Shown here piece by piece: positions 1-7,881 of a stretch of 13,601 nt of DNA. Under the pieces are notes generated by a model. The model saw nothing but the letters and a program-made list of their open reading frames with translations. It was not told where the DNA came from and ran no database searches. Every line of letters starts with the position of its first letter. The first letter of the stretch is position 1. The translations under genes and the position numbers were made by a program. The DNA is from an uncultured Verrucomicrobiota bacterium (GTDB taxonomy: Bacteria; Verrucomicrobiota; Verrucomicrobiia; Chthoniobacterales; SZAS-18), in assembly GCA_937873255.1 (NCBI GenBank), contig CALMVM010000085.1:1-13601 (forward strand), given 5' to 3'.

Positions 1-165
1 TTGGCACCCCAGACTAACTCAGCACCCGGCTCGAAAAAGCGAAGTCACGTCAATAGCACCTACAGCTACGACACTTATGACTTGAATGAACAGAGGTGCT
101 CGGCGTTACGCTTACAAAACACCATCACCCGCACACTCCGACCGGTCCGCGAAAACGCAGCAAGA

Positions 166-429
166 TCACACGATCTCGCGGCAGGACGAGCCGGGGCTGA
201 GCACCTGCGCGGCGAACGCCCAGAAAGTCGTGCGCGTGCTGAAAAGTCGCTGGCGGCTGCCGATGCCTGCTGAACTTGGGGCCAGCGAACACTCGGGCAA
301 AAGGTGGCCGAACAGCTCGTGGAGTTCAGCCAGCGAAGTGACGCGGGCGACCTGCCGCAACGCCGGCTGGGCCGCCGGACCGAAAAACAGCGGGCCAAAT
401 CCTTGCAAAAACGGGGTGGCGAAAGTCAT
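166..429 (-). pseudogene. IS4-family transposase, N-terminal fragment
   Basis: The 87-residue reading frame resembles the N-terminal region of IS4-type DDE transposases. It has a helix around ELFGHLLPE, then RQRLFSTRTTFWAFAAQVLS, then SSCREIV; in full-length relatives this segment precedes 'RRVQAW' and the catalytic DDE domain. Here the frame meets a TGA directly after CREIV, and no other minus-strand frame down to position 1 continues the family pattern. The catalytic core is therefore missing and the fragment cannot be an active transposase. The ATG at 427-429 is the natural start. It lies just downstream (in its own direction) of the immunity gene at 531-1220, so an insertion landed at the edge of the toxin operon and then decayed. 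The family call rests on motif memory only. Confidence 0.6.
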
Positions 430-484
430 GCCCTGCCCTCGCTCACGGATGCTGGCAACCGCAACCTCGCAGCCTCAAAACCGG

Positions 485-504
485 CCTTATCTTAGCGCCA
501 TTCC
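485..504 (-). repeat. possible IS4-type terminal inverted repeat (single end)
   Basis: Read on the minus strand this is GGAATGGCGCTAAGATAAGG. It resembles the 'ATGGC-CTAAG-TAAGG' ends I associate with some IS4-family elements, and it sits 56 nt upstream of the transposase-fragment start, where a left end would be expected. I found no matching second end in the first 165 bases, so the element is either truncated or its other end is outside the window. It lies 26 nt beyond the stop codon of the immunity gene. Confidence 0.3.
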
Positions 505-530
505 TGCCTGTCCCCTTTTATCTTTCATGC

Positions 531-1220
531 CTATTCTCTTTCCCCTTCTATACCGTCGTCAATATTTCTCTCCATTATTTCTACACGATCATCTGAAAAC
601 CAATCTCTAACATTGCCTGGGGTTAAAGTGCCGCTACGTAGCTTTGGCAAACTATCAAGAGGCACTAGTTGAACGCCAGATATCTCCTCATGCGAAAGCA
701 AGTCGTGCACTCGACCTGTTACAATGATGTTTCTCGGGAGCGGCCAAGTCATAAATACGTCACTCCCATCCCATTCATCAAAATTAAATAGTTTTGCGGC
801 GTTATTATATCCGGTGAAGACACGGCGTTTGCAAAATGGACATTCTTTGAGCAGTCTTACACCGCTTTCCCGCAAGGCCATGCCCCCCCAACCTTCCACG
901 CGCAGCTCGTACAATTCTTGCGCGACTTGAACTCCTGTACTTGTATATGCTTCTATCTCATCAAACGATACTCCTGAAATTTGGCTTGCACGAAATCTCT
1001 CTACTATCCGCGTCGAAACAATCGCTTCGCCATACGGTGTCCATTGAAAATCAGTCAGAGAATGCATTTGCACGACGAGCTTTAGAGGTTTGCAACGTTT
1101 CTGGATGACAGCGTGATCCGGATTTTGCTCGCAGAGCTTAGTAGTATACGACATTCCTTCAGCATAGATGAGCCAGTCAGAAGATGGAACATTTGGCTTC
1201 AACCAAAACAATTTATACAT
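531..1220 (-). CDS. SitI6-like (double-CXXCG family) immunity protein, putative
   Basis: This 229-residue soluble protein has no signal peptide. Its architecture resembles myxobacterial SitI6/'double-CXXCG motif' immunity proteins. There is a mid-protein segment ending in an ISGVSFDEIE-like turn (about residues 70-90), one CxxC at C127-C130 (CPFC), then WPLPRNIIVTGRVHDLL and ISGVQLVPLDSL at about 159-190, matching the family's C-terminal block. The usual first CxxCG is absent; only isolated Cys30 and Cys43 lie in the N-terminal part. It starts 12 nt after the Rhs stop, the standard place for a cognate antitoxin, and would neutralise the toxin tip in the cytoplasm. It ends in TAG. Base composition is low in GC (23/60 at 781-840), like the toxin tip and unlike the Rhs core. 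The upstream AAGAAG is only a weak ribosome binding site, so translational coupling to rhs is likely. Confidence 0.7.
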   Translation of the reverse strand: MYKLFWLKPNVPSSDWLIYAEGMSYTTKLCEQNPDHAVIQKRCKPLKLVVQMHSLTDFQWTPYGEAIVSTRIVERFRASQISGVSFDEIEAYTSTGVQVAQELYELRVEGWGGMALRESGVRLLKECPFCKRRVFTGYNNAAKLFNFDEWDGSDVFMTWPLPRNIIVTGRVHDLLSHEEISGVQLVPLDSLPKLRSGTLTPGNVRDWFSDDRVEIMERNIDDGIEGERE

Positions 1221-1232
1221 TGTCGTACTTCT

Positions 1233-1500
1233 TTAGTATCCAGAGCCCCACTCTTGCTGTTGTTGGCGCATGAAATCTAGTGTTTCTGCACGTGAAGCTC
1301 CTGGATTTTCACGAATAAAATCCCCCCACCTTGCATTGAGATTGAGACTATTCGGACTGTGCAACCCGATATCTTCTCCAGTGTGCCACTGCATAGGTAT
1401 ATGTTCCCGAAATTCGGGAGCATCAATGTCAAGATTTCTAGGAGCAGCTTCAAACCAATCTCTAAATTCTTGTGGCAGCCAATGATGATTATGAAAATTT
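1233..1500 (-). other. C-terminal toxin tip of the Rhs protein
   Basis: Residues about 1712-1800 of the Rhs protein. Visible motif: HNHHWLPQEFRDWF, then DID, then EH at 1744-1745, then WHTG, then LHS, then NARWGDFIRENP-GASR. In SitA6/TIGR02269-type lipoprotein toxins of myxobacteria I recall the same order: HH-(I/L)-FPQxFRxWF, D-I/D, H-IH, WN-x2-W-x2-F, P-A-S. The paired His plus spaced His residues suggest a metal-dependent nuclease of the HNH/EndoVII-like type, but no catalytic activity can be proved from the sequence. The tip follows the hydrophobic stretch and is AT-rich (22/60 GC at 1441-1500). Confidence 0.6.
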
Positions 1501-4500
1501 TCGCCAGGCCAGGCCATTGCAACGTTATTACAAGGCGGCTTTCTCGGAGGGCCGACAGTTCCCGCAGCCTGTGTATCTGGAGGTAATGGTGCCGGATCAG
1601 GAATAAATGAAGCAATACCCTCACCCAGCATATACCCACCTGCAAAACCCAGTACAGCTAGGCTGGCACCTGCAGCTATAGCTATGCCAACGGGAGTTCC
1701 AAGCATAAAACCAGTCCCCCCCGCTGCGGCGCCACCTCCTAGTGTTATGACGCCACCCAGCGCAACCCCTTGAACAAGAAGACCGGTCGGATCTGTTATC
1801 GAAGCTATCTGATTATTCGCATATTGATATATGTTAATTCCACCCGCTTCCGCGATTGGATCTCTGTTGATCCATCGCCCTAGCTGGGCGCTATATGCAC
1901 GGTAAGGAGCTAAATGCAGCCCACTGGGCTGGTGGAAGTAGTGTCCGGTGAACCCAAAGTCGGCCTCAATTGTGTTGCCGGTGATCAGATTAACTGAACG
2001 CACGCCATAAAGATCGTAGTTATAACGCGCGCAGATTGCTTGCGTGTTACCGTCCACCATTTCCCTGACGGAGCCCAAGTGGTCACGGCTGTAGAAGTAA
2101 TTGTGTCCGCCGATCTGTTCGCCTTGGCCGCAAAAACGTTTGGTCACGTTGTGCGTCACGTCGCGCTCCTCGACCTGGCTCATTCCCAGCCAAGTAAAAT
2201 GCTTGTTGCTTGCAACAGAGCTGCCGTTTTTCTCAATGATTTGGCAACGACGACTCATCCCATCATACAGAAACTCACTTCGATTATTCCCCTGATTGAT
2301 CGCTGTCAACCGGTCCAAGGCATCCCAATCGTAAGTGGATGTCACCCCTGACACGGTCATCGACTGCAAGTTGCCGTTCGCGTCGTAAAGCAGCGTCCGA
2401 GAGTCGCCGCTGGCGGCCACCGCAATCTGGTAGCTTTGGCTGGCTGTGTTGTTATTGCGGTCGGTGGCGCTGACGGCCACGTTGTTATTGCCGGGAGCGA
2501 CGCTGATCATCGTGGCAAAACTGCCGTCAGCCTTGTTGGGCACTTGACTACCATTGACCTTGACCGTGGACGGCTTGTTGACCACACCCCGGAACGGCAT
2601 GGCCCCCACGCCATTGCCCTGACGGCCGGTGAGTTGGTTGAGGTCGTTGTACGCATCTTGACTCAGGCTCGCGCCGGTCTGCTCGGTGACCCGGTTGCCC
2701 GCGTTGTCGTAACCGTAACCGTAGGTCTGCGTCACCGCGTTGGTGACGGTGTCCGTCACCGTGGCTCCCGTGAGTTGGCCCAATGTATCCTGCTGCAACC
2801 CGTATGCGAGCTTGTGCCCGCTACCCGCCTGCTGTTTCCACGTGGTGATCTGTCCGGCGGCATCGTATTCGTAGTCGAATTGCGAGAGCAGTCCGCCCGA
2901 GGTGCTGTTGGTGATCTGGGAGAGCCGGTTGTCCTTGTCCGCTCCGTAGTAGCTGAGCGTGGTGCTTTGCCCGTTGGGATAACTGACGGAGGCAAGCTGG
3001 GGCGATACTGCCGAGCGGTACGTGTAAGTGAAATTTCCGATGGGCGTATTGGAACTCGTGAGCCGCTCCAGGCTGTCGGCGTAGGTGAATGTGCTCTGCT
3101 GTCCGTTGACGGTCTGAGTGCCGACGCGTCCCATGGCATCGTAGATCAAGGTGATCGCGTCGTTGTCCAGAGGTCCGGTGATGCTGTTGCGCCGCCCGGC
3201 CAGGTCGTAGCCGAAGCCTGTCGTGCCTACGCCGTCGGTCATCTGGTACACCCAGTTGCGCTCATCGTAGGCGTAGGTGATCGGCGTCAGACCCGGAGCC
3301 GTGATACCCGTCAGATTGTTATTGAGGTCGTAGGTGTAGTTGACCATGACGTTCTTGGCGTCCGTGCGAGTGGTGAGGTTGCCCACGCCGTCGTACACGA
3401 ACGAGTACGTGCTGCCGTCGGCGTAGATTTTGTTGGCGACACGGTTGCGGGCATCGTAGACCAACTGGGTAGCGTGGCCGTTGCCATCGACGAGTTCAAT
3501 CAAGTTGCCGACGGGGTCGTAAACCGTCTGGACGAGGGTGCCATCCGCTTGGCTGGTGACCAGCGGCTTCCCCCGAAAATCTCTGATGAATGAGGTCTTC
3601 CGCCCGATCCGGTCGGTCTGACTTTCCAGCCAACAGCAACTGTAGTTATATCGTTCGTCGGTACCGTCTGGATAAATTGTCCTCTTGAGCCGATCGAGGC
3701 CGTCGTACTCGTAAATGAGCATCCGACCATCCACGTCGGTATCGGTCTGTACCCTGCCGACCCCATCATAGGAAAGCGAACGCAACGTGACTATGTTCTG
3801 GCCCGTGCCTTGAGTAATACTTGTGAGTCGATGCGTCGTATTGTCGTAATTGTACGCGAAGGCATGCTGCGCGGCGTTGGTGACAACGCTGCGTTGCCCG
3901 AGTGTGTTGTGGTCGATCTGGGTCTTGTTGCTGGTAGCGTCCGTAATGCTTTTGACATTGCGAGCGCTGTCATAACCCAAGGTTAACTGCGTATGCGTGA
4001 GCGGATCGGTGATCGTGGCGAGATCAAAACCGTTGTTTCCAACCGTACCGTTCAGATTGTATTGGTAAGAGGTTGTGTATGTGCGTGCGTCTTGACGTGT
4101 GAGCACCTGCCCTTGCGCGTTATACGTCAAGTTAAGCGTTTCATTGACCGCAGTGGCGCCATTTAAAGGTAAAACCACGCTTTGCACAACTTGGCTGGGC
4201 AGCAGGTTGGTGGCACTGTTATTGTTGCCGTATGCGTATTGTACGTACTGGCCATCGGCATAGGCAATTTTGGACAGCACGCCTTTGCCGTTAGTGCCCA
4301 ATTGAGAACAGTAAAAAAGAGTCTTCGGTGCTTGCAGCGCGGGCAGGGGGGATTGAAACTGGTTTTGGTCACGATGCCAACCATGGTGATCGGTACCGTA
4401 ACCGTACCAATAGTATTCTTCCGCGTAGCCTTGGGGGTCGGTGACCGTCACACGGTAGTTTGCCCACATTGGTGCTCCGTAGGCAGGATAAGCATTCGAC

Positions 4501-6635
4501 CCATTAGACACATTTTGCGTCCCCTGCGTGCCGTCCTGCGCAGGTTCGATGTAGAACTGGGTAGTACCACTTGGCTTAATGAGTGAAGTAATATCTACAT
4601 TGCTGTCATAAGTGTATCCATATGCTACACTCCCCATATCTGTCTGGCCGGTCAAATTACCACTGGCGTCGTAGCTGAACGTGGCCTGACGACCGAATGG
4701 ATCGTTGATGTGATCCAAATAGCCTTGAGCATTATAGAAGAATGTCCATTGTTGGTTGAGTGGATCAGCCACTTGATAAATACTGCCATCGGAGTTGTGC
4801 GAGATGGTCACGGCGCTGCCATAACGATCTGTGATCGAGACAAGCAACGACGAGTATGAGCCGGTGCCCATCGCGTGTGGCACGCTATAATGGTAGGTTG
4901 TACCGTCCGGCAACCCAACATCGAAAGTGTAGGGATCTGCCGATTTACTCAGAGTGTTGAACACGCCGGCAGGAGGAGTGTAGCCACCGCCGGTCTTGGG
5001 CTGATAGATATCGCCCCGGCCGTCAGGCATGACAACAAGCACCGTCCCAGGAGAACCACCTGCGCCAGGAGATTCCATGGCGTAGCTGGCATAATTCAGA
5101 ACCCACTTGTTACCCACAGGCCGCATTTGCACGAGTGAATCTTGACTGTTGTACGTTAGTTTGATCTCCACACGCTGCCCAAATTGGTTGTCGTGCCACA
5201 TCGGGATGTCTTGTACACAGACGTTTAGATTAACCGGGTTGACACTCCAACCAGGCATCCCGCACCCCCCTGGATTTCCGCCCAAATCTCCCGGGTAGCG
5301 GGGAATGCCGCAGCAGCCACCCATTTGCTGGTCCAAATCATTATTGGACGCCAACTCGACGCCTTCAGGCTTCGCTTGGAAAAGGATGGCCAACTCCGAC
5401 CATTGCGCGCGGAACGACTCCGCGTTGAGTTGCGTTTCGTGTTCGAGCCGAGGATCGTAAACCTGCACATCACCGTTCTCAGCCAGGCTCTTGACCACCA
5501 CAAAATGCTGATCCCGGTAATGCGCGACAAACGGGACCGGCAATCGCTCAAGATCGTCGTTGCCATCAGCGCGCACCGCTACGGCCGATAAGCCTACCTT
5601 GGTAGCAAGGTCGGTCAGTTCGCGCAGGCTGAAACCCTGTTCACTCGGAGCAACCATGCTGGCCACGTTCGCCGCGACATCGTTTTTGCCTTGTGATCTG
5701 AGGACATAGGCGATGCTGTTTGAGCCACAGGTGCGTAATGCCACTTGGTTGGACCTGAAGTGACTCAGGTCCAAGAGCCAGCGTTGCTCATAGGTGCGAC
5801 GCTGCCAGTCGGTTTCACTCTGGATCAATTCGGTAAATGCCTTCGCCGCCAAATCCAACTCACCTTGGTCCATGTGAAGCACGGCCCTGCGCAACTTGAC
5901 CTTTTGGTACATGTCCGACCCTTTAGGCATTGCGCTTAATACCTGCTCGAAATGAACACGGGCCTCTTCCCAGTTGCCGGTGAACTGTGCCTCACAGCCC
6001 AAATGTAGTTCTGCCTCCCCCGCCCACGGACTATCAGCATAGGTCATGCGATGCTTGTTAAAGAGAGCCACGGCACCTTTATAGTCATGCTGATTCCATT
6101 TCTGAATGGCCTGACCAAAGAGCATGTTGTCGCCTTCCTGCCGCTTGCGCTTAACAGGATCGGCAATTTTGCTGGGCTCCGCGTCCGCCGTCGGCGTCAA
6201 CGGGCTGCCCATCTGGCCAGCCAAGCGCAGGTCAGCTTCGCTCGGCACTTTTTTGAGGTCCAACGCACGTAGGCTTACTCCTGACTTGTAGAGACCCTTT
6301 TCGTTGGGCTGACGTTTGGCCAACGGATTCCATTTATCTTTCGCAACCGGGCCTCGACGAACAGGCGTTCCAAGCACATGCGGTTTGGGCGCGATGTTTT
6401 GGCTGGTGGTGACGAACGCCAGCGGCGTAAGCCCGCCTGCCGTAGCTTCTGCAACTGCTTCGTCCGCTAAGGCTGCGGATAGCAGACGACCAGGCGGAAA
6501 AATCAGCGTGATGAAGAGCGTTGCAAGCCCAATGCCTTGCACGAGAGATAACCCCCAACACAAGCTCAGGCGCGGCAGCTGGAACAACAGACGAGTAAGA
6601 CGGTTCATGACTTTAAGAAGGACAGTTCGGTCCAA
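1233..6635 (-). CDS. Rhs/YD-repeat polymorphic toxin with TPR region, C39 peptidase domain and SitA6-like C-terminal toxin
   Basis: 1800 residues. An N-terminal hydrophobic segment (about 27-56) suggests a signal peptide or anchor. A TPR-like helical region spans about 170-290. A C39 cysteine-peptidase domain spans about 295-420 with Gln297, Cys303, His377 and Asp394 in canonical order. A Cys/Gly-rich link (440-473) precedes the YD-repeat barrel (about 490-1540). The Rhs-associated core ends in RDPIAEAGG (Asp1592) and DPTGL (Asp1615), 23 residues apart as in self-cleaving Rhs/TcC proteins. Then comes a Gly-rich hydrophobic stretch (1620-1678) and a toxin tip (about 1712-1800) with HH at 1717-1718, His1745, His1751 and His1759, and WGDF. 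The tip resembles SitA6/DUF2380 proteins, probably a His-metal nuclease-like fold. The start is TTG, because GAGGAG lies 4 nt upstream and the next ATG (codon 10) has no such site. It follows the RCC1 gene by 19 nt and precedes the immunity gene by 12 nt. Confidence 0.88.
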   Translation of the reverse strand: MDRTVLLKVMNRLTRLLFQLPRLSLCWGLSLVQGIGLATLFITLIFPPGRLLSAALADEAVAEATAGGLTPLAFVTTSQNIAPKPHVLGTPVRRGPVAKDKWNPLAKRQPNEKGLYKSGVSLRALDLKKVPSEADLRLAGQMGSPLTPTADAEPSKIADPVKRKRQEGDNMLFGQAIQKWNQHDYKGAVALFNKHRMTYADSPWAGEAELHLGCEAQFTGNWEEARVHFEQVLSAMPKGSDMYQKVKLRRAVLHMDQGELDLAAKAFTELIQSETDWQRRTYEQRWLLDLSHFRSNQVALRTCGSNSIAYVLRSQGKNDVAANVASMVAPSEQGFSLRELTDLATKVGLSAVAVRADGNDDLERLPVPFVAHYRDQHFVVVKSLAENGDVQVYDPRLEHETQLNAESFRAQWSELAILFQAKPEGVELASNNDLDQQMGGCCGIPRYPGDLGGNPGGCGMPGWSVNPVNLNVCVQDIPMWHDNQFGQRVEIKLTYNSQDSLVQMRPVGNKWVLNYASYAMESPGAGGSPGTVLVVMPDGRGDIYQPKTGGGYTPPAGVFNTLSKSADPYTFDVGLPDGTTYHYSVPHAMGTGSYSSLLVSITDRYGSAVTISHNSDGSIYQVADPLNQQWTFFYNAQGYLDHINDPFGRQATFSYDASGNLTGQTDMGSVAYGYTYDSNVDITSLIKPSGTTQFYIEPAQDGTQGTQNVSNGSNAYPAYGAPMWANYRVTVTDPQGYAEEYYWYGYGTDHHGWHRDQNQFQSPLPALQAPKTLFYCSQLGTNGKGVLSKIAYADGQYVQYAYGNNNSATNLLPSQVVQSVVLPLNGATAVNETLNLTYNAQGQVLTRQDARTYTTSYQYNLNGTVGNNGFDLATITDPLTHTQLTLGYDSARNVKSITDATSNKTQIDHNTLGQRSVVTNAAQHAFAYNYDNTTHRLTSITQGTGQNIVTLRSLSYDGVGRVQTDTDVDGRMLIYEYDGLDRLKRTIYPDGTDERYNYSCCWLESQTDRIGRKTSFIRDFRGKPLVTSQADGTLVQTVYDPVGNLIELVDGNGHATQLVYDARNRVANKIYADGSTYSFVYDGVGNLTTRTDAKNVMVNYTYDLNNNLTGITAPGLTPITYAYDERNWVYQMTDGVGTTGFGYDLAGRRNSITGPLDNDAITLIYDAMGRVGTQTVNGQQSTFTYADSLERLTSSNTPIGNFTYTYRSAVSPQLASVSYPNGQSTTLSYYGADKDNRLSQITNSTSGGLLSQFDYEYDAAGQITTWKQQAGSGHKLAYGLQQDTLGQLTGATVTDTVTNAVTQTYGYGYDNAGNRVTEQTGASLSQDAYNDLNQLTGRQGNGVGAMPFRGVVNKPSTVKVNGSQVPNKADGSFATMISVAPGNNNVAVSATDRNNNTASQSYQIAVAASGDSRTLLYDANGNLQSMTVSGVTSTYDWDALDRLTAINQGNNRSEFLYDGMSRRCQIIEKNGSSVASNKHFTWLGMSQVEERDVTHNVTKRFCGQGEQIGGHNYFYSRDHLGSVREMVDGNTQAICARYNYDLYGVRSVNLITGNTIEADFGFTGHYFHQPSGLHLAPYRAYSAQLGRWINRDPIAEAGGINIYQYANNQIASITDPTGLLVQGVALGGVITLGGGAAAGGTGFMLGTPVGIAIAAGASLAVLGFAGGYMLGEGIASFIPDPAPLPPDTQAAGTVGPPRKPPCNNVAMAWPGENFHNHHWLPQEFRDWFEAAPRNLDIDAPEFREHIPMQWHTGEDIGLHSPNSLNLNARWGDFIRENPGASRAETLDFMRQQQQEWGSGY

Positions 6636-6639
6636 AAAT

Positions 6640-6645
6640 CTCCTC
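6640..6645 (-). promoter_or_regulatory. ribosome binding site that decides the TTG start of rhs
   Basis: On the minus strand GAGGAG ends 4 nt before a TTG that opens the Rhs frame. The first in-frame ATG (6606-6608) is preceded by CTTCTTAAAGTC, with no purine-rich site. The site lies in the 19-nt gap after the upstream gene's TGA, so Rhs translation could start here or be coupled to the upstream gene. Confidence 0.6.
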
Positions 6646-6654
6646 GTGTGAACA

Positions 6655-7878
6655 TCACAGAGGAGTGATGCCTACGGTGGGAAAAGTGATGGTGATCTGC
6701 GGTGGCGTGTGATCGTTTGGATCGGGTGGCGGCAGCACGGGCGGCGGAGCCAGGGGATCGAGTCCCGCTGCCACTGCCGCGCCATCAAGGATGCCATCTC
6801 CGTTGCTGTCCGGATTAAACGGGTTCGTGCCATGCAAATATTCCTGCCAGTCCGACAGACCATCATCATCGGCGTCGGCATCTACGTGAACCAATGTTGG
6901 AAAGAGGCGTGTGGTAATTGCCACTTGGCCTGGCCCCGTGGCGGGAGCAGCACCTTCCACTTCGCCGTAGGTGTCATCACCCCAGCCAAAGAAAAGCGGT
7001 GCGCCTTGGTAGGGCATGACCGCCACCGAGTGGTTGCCGCCGGCGCTGACCGAGGCGATGCCCGTCAGCGTGCCGCTGCCCGTGGCCGCGCTCACCAAGA
7101 TCGGAAAGTCGCTGTCGGTGCCGATAGACTGCGTCGCGTTGCCCAGCTGGCCACGGTAGCTGTCTCCCCACGCGCACACCTGCCCGTTGCTCAACACCGC
7201 CAGCGAGTGGTTGGTGCCCGCCGCGATGCCCACCACCCCGCTCAGGTAGCCCAGGCTCGCCGTCGTCGGATGCGTATTGGGCGTGCCCAGGCCCACCACC
7301 TGCACCGGGTAGCTGGGCGTGGCCTCGCTGTTGTTGCCGATCTGCCCGTCGTAGTTGCTGCCCCACGCAAAGAGCGTGCCGTCTCCCTTGATGGCCAACG
7401 TGTGGTTGACGCTCGGCCCCGCCGCAATCGCCACGATATTTGATAGAGAACCTGTACCTCCTACGTCTTTGACTGCAACAGGCAGATTGCTGGGTGAGGT
7501 ACCTCCATTTGCTAACTGGTGGCTGCCGTTACCGCCCCAGGCGTATACCGTTTTGTCATTCCTGAGGGCCACGCTATGAGATGCTCCCCCGGCTATAGCC
7601 ACAATACCGCTAAAGGTATTCGTCCCGTCCCCAGCAAGCACGCGCACCGCAACCAATTGGTTCGTGCTGTTCCCATTACCTAACTCACCATCGCTATTGT
7701 AGCCCCATGCCCAAACGCTGCCATCGTTGCTGCGCGCAAGTGAATGGGAGTTACCAGCGGCAACCGCAATTATGCCCGTCAGAGGCACAAGGCTGCCACT
7801 GTTTAGAGTCAACACAAGCACAGGGACCGAGCTTTGCAACGTTGAGTTGTTACCTAGCTGACCGTAGTTGTTATATCC
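6655..7878 (-). pseudogene. C-terminal remainder of the exported RCC1 protein, downstream of an in-frame TAG
   Basis: This is the same reading frame as the gene at 7879-9948, separated from it only by one TAG. It carries the rest of the RCC1 propeller: about five more blades with WGYNSDGELGN, WGGNGSHQLAN, WGSNYDGQIGN, WGDSYRGQLGN and WGDDTYGEVEG, each preceded by an IAAG-x-NHSLA-like strand. A second calcium-binding TSP3-like segment follows (DADADDDGLSDWQEYLHGT, then DSNGDGILDG). The end is a proline-rich DPNDHTPPQITITFP, which looks like the start of an Ig-like domain cut short. A TTG at 7837-7839 could in principle restart translation, but it falls inside a blade and has no ribosome binding site or signal peptide. 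I treat the segment as untranslated unless the TAG is an error or is suppressed. It ends in TGA 19 nt before rhs. Confidence 0.75.
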
Positions 7879-7881
7879 CTA
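7879..7881 (-). other. in-frame amber codon replacing the conserved RCC1 tryptophan
   Basis: The codon reads TAG in the context DGSVWA-stop-GYNNYGQLGN. Neighbouring blades have tryptophan (TGG) at this position: VWSWGYNNYGQLGN before it and VWAWGYNSDGELGN after it. One G-to-A change in TGG explains it, and the frame is uninterrupted on both sides. It is a nonsense mutation or a base-call error. TAG also ends the immunity gene in this window, which argues against general TAG reassignment. Confidence 0.9.

Noticed and set aside
2436..3593. 385-codon plus-strand frame opposite the Rhs repeats
   Set aside because: It mirrors the YD-repeat codons of the real gene, shows no domain or ribosome binding site, and is a typical antisense shadow in GC-rich DNA.
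6709..7443. 244-codon plus-strand frame opposite the RCC1 blades
   Set aside because: Very rich in Arg/His/Ala, with no recognisable motif; its extent matches the GC-rich patch of the sense frame.
7879..7881. TAG reassigned or read as tryptophan in this organism
   Set aside because: The immunity gene in the same window ends with TAG at its natural length, and no other internal TAG occurs in the long frames; nonsense mutation or error is simpler.
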